From Adiantum capillus-veneris (Eukaryota > Streptophyta > Polypodiopsida > Polypodiales > Pteridaceae), in NCBI GenBank assembly GCA_014529385.2, contig CM043968.1, positions 128,813,018 through 128,877,017 of the forward strand: a DNA stretch of 64,000 bases, in the 5' to 3' direction. Position 1 is the first letter of the stretch; every line of letters starts with the position of its first letter. The notes beneath the pieces were generated by a model, which was given only the letters and a program-made list of their open reading frames with translations, was not told the origin of the DNA and did no database searches. Shown here one piece after another: positions 58,603 through 64,000 of the stretch. The translations under genes and the position numbers were made by a program.

Positions 58603-59330
58603 TCACTGATCATATTCTTTGTATGGCTTTAGCTTATCCATTGACTCCAAATTGTCAAAAGAGACAGTTTGCATAATGGGTACACCTGTGGGAGCCATCT
58701 CTACTCCCTGGCCAATAACATGTTGATGTCCAGGTGTCATATTCACTGATGGGATTGAAAAACCAGCCATACCCAAGTTGCCTTGTGACACCCCAAACTA
58801 ACCTTGTGTGCCCTGAAATCCTGGGTGCAAACCAATGTTTGCATACATGGGGTTGGGCACCATGCCTTGCATACCCCTAAACACTGTTCCTGGCATGCCA
58901 AAACTGCCTTGAACTTGATGTGCTATTGATGAAGATTGTATGAACTCCATAAATCTTGGATTCTCCATCAATTGCTTGAACATGGTCACAGCAGTAACAA
59001 CCTGCAAAGCTTTCTCTGCTTGGCCTGAACTCTCGCCAATTTCATGTGCAGTTGAATAGGCTGTCTATCCTCTAAAGAGGAACCCTCCTCCTTGTTGCCA
59101 TCCATCCTGTATCCAAAGAAAGACTCGTAGCCTTTCTCACCTGTATCCAAAGAAAGACTCTTGTAGCCCTTCTCACCTGTAAATCCAAAGAAAGACTCGT
59201 AGCCTTTCTCACCTGTATTCAAAGAAAGACTCTCGTAGCCTTTCTCACCTGTAAATCCACTCGATCTAATTTCAAACCCTCTTTGTTTTCAAGGTCATCC
59301 CAAACTCTCTCTGTGTCTTTAACCCAAACT
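58603..59330 (-). pseudogene. Gypsy-R Gag-like region
   Basis: Frames on the minus strand: DLENKEGL, then four repeats of TGEKGYESFFG-like text (59100-59265), then a helical part (HMKLARVQAKQRKL), FKQLMENPRFMEFIQSS and a Met/Gly/Pro-rich stretch (GTVFRGMQGMVPNPMYANIG). Position after the 5' LTR argues for Gag; the sequence itself is not diagnostic. Stops and frameshifts present. Confidence 0.5.
59100..59265. repeat. 36-bp tandem repeat, four units
   Basis: Units TGTATCCAAAGAAAGACTCG... ending TTTCTCACC, 34-38 bp each. On the minus strand they encode TGEKGYESFFG-type peptides. Confidence 0.93.
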
Positions 59331-59383
59331 GACCAAGGCTCACTTTTTGAGGAAAAAGTGATTTAATCCCGTCCATGGAACCA

Positions 59384-60911
59384 TGTAACCGACCTGTTAA
59401 CTTCAAAAAGGACGGTAGACTTTACTTCAAACCTTGATTTAGCTTTCACCCATTATTAGTCGTCTATTCTACCTGTGCTATAATGACACAAGAGAGGGGA
59501 ATGGGATACAGATGCTAGAATGCATCTGTATGCGAGTCAGACACTAGATTGGCTCTTAAATAGGCGCCCCTTTCGGTATTTCTTTATTCTTTGAGAGGGT
59601 AAATTTACAAAGTAGAGTCCCAGGAATCCTTTGTCTATATCCAACTAGATACCACTTGATTTGGCCAAATTTCGACAACATAACAACCCCAAAACTTGCG
59701 CGAAACCAATTCCCCTACTGGAACTCACTTCCACTTGCATAAACCCTCTGATTCCAACTCAAAAAGAGCAATTACAGCTCGCTGGAATTTTTGGTTTTTC
59801 ACTTGTTTTGAGCCCCAACACTTCCGAGAAGTGTTCTCTGACAATTGGACACAGTTCCCAATGCATCTAGCATCCATACAGTTGCAAAACAGTAAATTTC
59901 AGACCGCTGTATTTTCTGGTTAGCACCTGTTTTTGACCTAATTTCAGCTGTCAACTATCCCTGCACTGTTCCCAATGCCTTGGACTACGTGCCCCTTGAT
60001 TATGGCATGATTCCGAGCACAAAACAGTCCCAAAACAGCCCAAAATCAGCAATAAAACAGTGCTGATTTTTGTGTGTTTACTTGAGAGGTTATCACCCTC
60101 TCGTTTCCCTGCTTTGGAGTAGCAGTTAGCTACTCTTGTTCCTGTTCAGGGAGGCTCTTGCCTCAGCAATAGAGCATCAAACCACAAGACTGAACATGGC
60201 CAATCTGATGAGCCCACTAGAGGGGCATAACCACAAAGAATAGAGGAGAGAGAGAGCAGTGAGAGGTGTGCAGGTCATGACATCCTGCCCCTCACTGTAC
60301 ATAGAGGGTAAGCCAGCACTCCATTGAAGCTCTCCCACCTGTGACAACACTCAAAAACGAGCTCACAGCTGAAAATCACGTTTTTGCCTTCTCTTTAAAT
60401 AGTAAACTGGCCTCAGAGTGCCAAGTGTCACTCATTTGTGCATTTTCCCGCTTTAGACCCTCGGGTTTAAAAATATATCACCTGTAGCCTCTGTTGACTT
60501 GGCCACAGAGTAACAAAATGATCCCCATGTCAAACTGCACGTAATGACGCGAAGACATTTTGCCGTCCAAAAATAGCAATCCCTAAAATTTAGGAGTTTC
60601 TGCCATAACATTCTTCTAGGTCATCTGATCCTCTTTGTACATTGCAGCCACACCCAGAACTGAAATGTAGCCTATGTAGCAAAGGATTCCGCTTTGGCTG
60701 GCCAATGACCCCACTTTGGCTAACCATAGTCCTTGTCCAACCTTAGTGCTCTTTAGCCCTCAAGCCTGGACTCTCTCTGAACAGTTCCACACTGGCTATG
60801 CAATGCAAGGCAGTTAGATTTCCAGAGGGGTGTTTCCAAAAGGTAAAACAAACGAAATTCCCCAAAGAAAGAGAAAATAAACAAAAATGGAATTGCCACT
60901 AGCTGGTGACA
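59384..60911 (-). repeat. Gypsy-R 5' LTR
   Basis: 1528 bp, partner of 55461-56968. TGGTTCCATGGACGG on the minus strand just inside (59369-59383) is a possible primer site for an unidentified tRNA. Confidence 0.93.
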
Positions 60912-60932
60912 CAATCAATCTAGATTTAGAAG

Positions 60933-62223
60933 TGATATGGCACTTTTGTGAGTCTATTCGTAGACCGTGCATGCCCAGTCACTTAGTGTAGATGCATATC
61001 CTCTGGTTGCACACAACATAATCATCAGTATTCCCATCAGATTCCATCGGGGGAATTTTCTAGCGATTTTAGCATATTTTACCTATTTTTGGTATTTTTC
61101 ACTTATTAATTAAGTGACTTTCCAACAAAAGTAGGTAGGGCAATTTTGCTAAGAAAATATATAAGCAAACCAAAGTTAGCACTAAATGGCAGAAGAGGCA
61201 ACAGGAGCCAAGCTCAGCAGGCAACTTCTCAACAAGACCTTGGTGGTTTTTCCTCCAAGCAAAGACCCCATTGCATAGTGTTTCCTCCAACAAGAGTCCA
61301 TCGCCATCCACAAGCATTGCCTGGCGTTTTTGGCATCAGCAGGTCCTCACCGCAATCAAACCATCAGATAGCGTTTTTGCAAAGCATCCTCAGCCTGGCG
61401 TTTTTGCATCAGATCTGCATCGCCAACAGAACCCAACACCAGCGTTTTTGGAAAGACCAGCATACCTAACGTTTTTGGAACACAACAGCCTAGCGTTTTT
61501 TGGTTTCATCTTCAGCCTTGCAAATCCAGCATATGCAGTGATTTGCAGCCCTAAAAGTCCATCAAGATCAGCCCTAAAAGAAGTAGCAGATTCAGCCCGG
61601 ATAGACCATTGATTTTCAGCCTATAGACACCTCAGTTTGCAGCCCTAAACCTGCAGATTTTCAGCGACAAAGATCCACAGAAAACAACCCCAAAATCAGC
61701 GTTTTTGGCTCAATCGCAGATTTCAGCCCATAGCGTTTTTGGACAGCAGTAGGAAGATTGCAGATTTCAGCCATTAGGTCGACTTCGTCATCCCCGTCGT
61801 CATCGTCGACATAGCCTATACTTGCATCATTCCCATGCATACAGTTTGTACCAGATTGTGCAATCATAAGTAGACCACTCTCGCCGACGAGAGTGGGGCC
61901 TTTGGAGGAGGGTTTTACAACGTCTCTGGTGTCGTATCTCTCTTCTCTCTCTACCTCTCAGTCTCATTAACTTGCACGCACAGTGTTCATTCACTTTGTT
62001 TGTGATCATAGCATTCTCTCATTAAAAACGGAAGGCTCTTCTCTCTCTACCTCTCAGTCTCATTAACTTGCACGCACAGTGTCCATTCACTTTGTTTGTG
62101 ATCATAGCATTCTCTCATTAAAAACGGAAGGCTCTACCTTCCATAAGAACAAAAGGAACCTTGAGCACAGTTCGGAGCACTCATCTTGAGCAAAGCGCTA
62201 ACATTCATTCCGCTCACCTAACA
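60933..62223 (+). repeat. Element N LTR 2 (shared by tandem copies)
   Basis: 1291 bp. ATATATAAG box near 61158. It carries a 96-bp tandem duplication that LTR 1 lacks and at least seven copies of AGCGTTTTTG. Confidence 0.87.
61941..62132. repeat. 96-bp tandem duplication in LTR 2
   Basis: 61941-62036 and 62037-62132 are identical but for one base seen (GTTCATTC versus GTCCATTC). Confidence 0.95.
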
Positions 62224-62224
62224 T

Positions 62225-62237
62225 TGGTATCAGAGCT
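62225..62237 (+). promoter_or_regulatory. Element N primer binding site, copy 2
   Basis: TGGTATCAGAGCT directly after LTR 2. Confidence 0.92.
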
Positions 62238-62642
62238 TTGGCAGTGTTCTGTATCACTCAAGGAAAGAACCACAGAATTTTTTTTGCTTGTTGATGTCGC
62301 ACGAACCCAGGTTCACTTGGGCGTGTCGATTCCTAATCGTGTTTTTGAAGAGTGAAAGGAATCCCAGGAAAGAAGGGCTTGTCCAGCCTCCCCTTGTGTC
62401 TCTTTTCACTCATTGAGAGCGGACCATCCACTTAGCGGCCGGCCAATCGACGTGAGGTGGAAAAAAGCAACCTTGGTGTGAGCACAAGGCGGGGTGCGCC
62501 TACGGAAAGGAGTAGAACTCGGGTGAAGAGAAGATCCTTCTCAAGCACAGGTTTGCAAGTGAAAGAAAACCTCAAGAACCTCAAGAACCAAGACCCCCAA
62601 GAACCCAAGTTCCTCGTGAACTTAAGAACCCATGACTTCAGA

Positions 62643-63032
62643 ATGGTCATCACTCGAAGCGGAATGGATACTTCGCTTGGAGGTGATGAGCATGAGAGAG
62701 GCGAAGAAGAATTTTCTCCACCAGGAGGTTTTTCCGACCCTCCCCCTTCCCCATCTACGACAAAGATTGCACTAACTCCTATGGAGGCTTTGAACCAGAT
62801 GTTTATGGAAAGGAAGTTAGAATGCGAAGCACGAAACGCAAAAAGAAAAGTAGAAATGGAACGCAGACATGCAGAAAGAATGGCAGAAATGGAATGCGGA
62901 CACGCAGAAAGAAGAGCAGAAAGAGAAGCCACAAGGAAGAAAGCCAAAGCAATACAAGAACAGAGCGACCGACAAAACAAAGAGTTCTGGCGACTCTATT
63001 CTCAAGTTCAGGCACAAATGCAAGAGATTTGA
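62643..63032 (+). CDS. Element N ORF1, copy 2 (Gag-like)
   Basis: 130 codons ending TGA. MVITRSGMDTS start, FSDPPPSPST, then a coiled coil made of near-repeats (MERRHAERMAEMECGHAERR). Intact. The stop falls at the same codon as in copy 1, and the frame stays open beyond it into ORF2. Confidence 0.72.
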   Translation: MVITRSGMDTSLGGDEHERGEEEFSPPGGFSDPPPSPSTTKIALTPMEALNQMFMERKLECEARNAKRKVEMERRHAERMAEMECGHAERRAEREATRKKAKAIQEQSDRQNKEFWRLYSQVQAQMQEI

Positions 63033-63926
63033 GGAAAGGAGACTCTCTCGGTCTCTTCTTCTCCAAAGCATGATACACAGGATTTGCATAATGATTTGAA
63101 TGATATTGATAAGCATGATTTGGATGATAATGATGAGCATGATGATTTGCATGATCAAGATGTGATTTCTCACAAGCATGATGATTTGCATGATCAAGAT
63201 GTGATTTCTCACAAGCATGATGAGTTGCATGAAGATAATGTGATTGTTCACAAGGATGATGTGTTAGTGGATGCTTTTTCTAGCGAAGCTAACCTCATTG
63301 TAGATTCAATCAATCACGAAGAACCGATCTTGGCTTTCGAGTCGAGGTCCAAAGAACCCCCACAAGACGATTCGATCATTCAGGAAGAAGCGATCTTGCA
63401 TGATACACAGGATTTGCATAATGATTTGAATGATATTGATAAGCATGATTTGGATGATAATGATGAGCATGATGATTTGCATGATCAAGATGTGATTTCT
63501 CACAAGCATGATGATTTGCATGATCAAGATGTGATTTCTCACAAGCATGATGAGTTGCATGAAGATAATGTGATTGTTCACAAGGATGATGTGTTAGTGG
63601 ATGCTTTTTCTAGCGAAGCTAACCTCATTGTAGATTCAATCAATCACGAAGAACCGATCTTGGCTTTCGAGTCGAGGTCCAAAGAACCCCCACAAGACGA
63701 TTCGATCATTCAAGAAGAAGCGATCTTGGCTCTCGAGCCTAGGTCCAAAGAACCCTCACAGGAAGTATTATGTGTTCACATGATTGATACGCACGCATTG
63801 TTCAAGTGTTTCATTCGTGATCGTTTCCTGTATTTTAGTCAGCGTCTTTATGTGATCCCTTTTCCTAGGTATGACATATTGTACGTTGAGGACGTTTCAC
63901 TCATGAATGAGCACAAATGTATGTAG
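63033..63926 (+). CDS. Element N ORF2, copy 2 (acidic, His/Asp-rich repeats)
   Basis: Same frame as ORF1 after the TGA; the first ATG is at 63084, giving 280 codons to TAG 63926. The first two-thirds is a 110-residue block present twice (63069-63398 and 63399-63728), built of HDDLHDQDVISHK and ending SRSKEPPQDDSIIQEEAIL. The C-terminal third reads VLCVHMIDTHALFKCF and RLYVIPFPRYDILY and aligns with copy 1. No signal peptide, membrane span or known domain. Its place after Gag could mean read-through expression. Function unknown. Confidence 0.6.
   Translation, partial: GKETLSVSSSPKHDTQDLHNDLNDIDKHDLDDNDEHDDLHDQDVISHKHDDLHDQDVISHKHDELHEDNVIVHKDDVLVDAFSSEANLIVDSINHEEPILAFESRSKEPPQDDSIIQEEAILHDTQDLHNDLNDIDKHDLDDNDEHDDLHDQDVISHKHDDLHDQDVISHKHDELHEDNVIVHKDDVLVDAFSSEANLIVDSINHEEPILAFESRSKEPPQDDSIIQEEAILALEPRSKEPSQEVLCVHMIDTHALFKCFIRDRFLYFSQRLYVIPFPRYDILYVEDVSLMNEHKCM
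63069..63728. repeat. 330-bp in-frame tandem duplication
   Basis: Two units of 330 bp (110 codons), near-identical (one difference seen, CAGGAAGAAG versus CAAGAAGAAG), each with internal CATGATGATTTGCATGATCA repeats. Confidence 0.96.
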
Positions 63927-64000
63927 ACTTTTCATGAAAAGCTGAAAAGTATGCATTCAAGGAAGTCACATTCCATGTCTCTTCCTTGGCCTGACACAGT
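63927..64000 (+). other. Element N internal region, continues past the window
   Basis: CATTCAAGGAAGTCACATTC aligns with 55312-55335 of copy 1, so copy 2 continues toward its own 3' end beyond the window. Confidence 0.7.

Larger units (their letters stand above)
55461..60911 (-). mobile_element. Gypsy-R: deleted gypsy element (minus strand) inside element N
   Basis: LTRs of 1508 bp (55461-56968) and 1528 bp (59384-60911), plus-strand ends TGTAACCG and GGTGACA, are flanked by CAATC (55456-55460 and 60912-60916). The minus-strand purine tract CAAGAGGGGGGTA is at 56969-56982. The 2.4-kb internal region has a degenerate Gag-like part near 59300-58600 and an integrase C-terminal part near 57860-57590; protease, RT and RNase H are gone. 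Confidence 0.93.
52920..62223 (+). mobile_element. Element N copy 1: RT-less LTR element with Gag-like ORFs
   Basis: LTRs are 52920-54033 and 60933-62223 (both TG...ACA; the second is longer through an internal duplication). The internal region is only about 1.45 kb (54034-55460 plus 60917-60932) once Gypsy-R is removed. It has a tRNA-Met primer site and two reading frames, no protease, RT or integrase. A further 3' internal end lies left of the first LTR and a further 5' internal part right of the second, so copies are arranged in tandem and share LTRs. This resembles the Gag-only non-autonomous LTR elements known from plants. Confidence 0.85.

Noticed and set aside
59100-59265. CRISPR-like array of 36-bp units
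   Set aside because: The units are adjacent, without unique spacers, and lie in a gypsy element of a plant.
55461-60911. The two 1.5-kb repeats as part of the element N array
   Set aside because: They have their own target duplication CAATC and a gypsy integrase remnant between them on the opposite strand.

Overview
The window looks like repeat-dense nuclear DNA of a land plant with a large genome. The evidence is Ty1/copia and Ty3/gypsy LTR retrotransposons primed by initiator tRNA-Met, many long dinucleotide tracts, and one intron-containing DHHC S-acyltransferase gene of plant type. A fern or other non-angiosperm is only a guess. No bacterial, organellar, rRNA or tRNA signal was seen.

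Bases 1-45529 are one nested stack that can be resolved by LTR pairs and target-site duplications. The host is Gypsy-O (+), whose 5' LTR begins before the window and whose 3' LTR is 44957-45529. Copia-A (+, 66-5173, TSD TTGAG) sits in its 5' LTR. Gypsy-M (-, 6722-30834, a chromodomain gypsy with LTRs of about 1.8 kb) sits in its gag. Copia-C (+, 33469 to about 38080, 3'-truncated) lies between its gag and protease. Inside Gypsy-M is an unrelated insert, here called X (12309-26954), flanked by a 10-bp duplication CCCAAATTTG. X is itself split by Copia-B (-, 17021-21543, TSD GGACT). The deepest path is four layers: Gypsy-O, Gypsy-M, X, Copia-B.

Insert X is the most unusual part. It carries decayed genes with introns on both strands. 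One minus-strand pseudogene (14308-16215) begins with a divergent but gap-free histone H3 domain and continues into a Ulp1-like (C48) cysteine-protease core and a proline-rich tail. Others are a second possible Ulp1-like gene, an unknown spliced gene, a large multi-exon gene of unknown family, and a 76-bp palindromic minisatellite. A roughly 10-bp duplication plus Ulp1-like cargo suggests a Mutator-like (Kaonashi-type) element, but no transposase or long terminal inverted repeat was recognised.

Bases 45530-48394 hold copia-like debris. Bases 48395-50320 hold seven exons of a DHHC palmitoyltransferase (-), the only host-type gene that reads cleanly; its first exon was not found. Its 5' side contains a 188-bp duplication, a gypsy integrase fragment and an LTR-like segment.

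Bases 52920-64000 are a tandem LTR-internal-LTR-internal array of a small retroelement (element N, +) with Gag-like and acidic His/Asp-rich reading frames and no reverse transcriptase. One internal region is interrupted by Gypsy-R (-, 55461-60911, TSD CAATC), a deleted gypsy element with LTRs of about 1.5 kb. Nearly all element genes carry stops, frameshifts or lost catalytic residues, so the window is mostly a graveyard of dead elements around one host gene.
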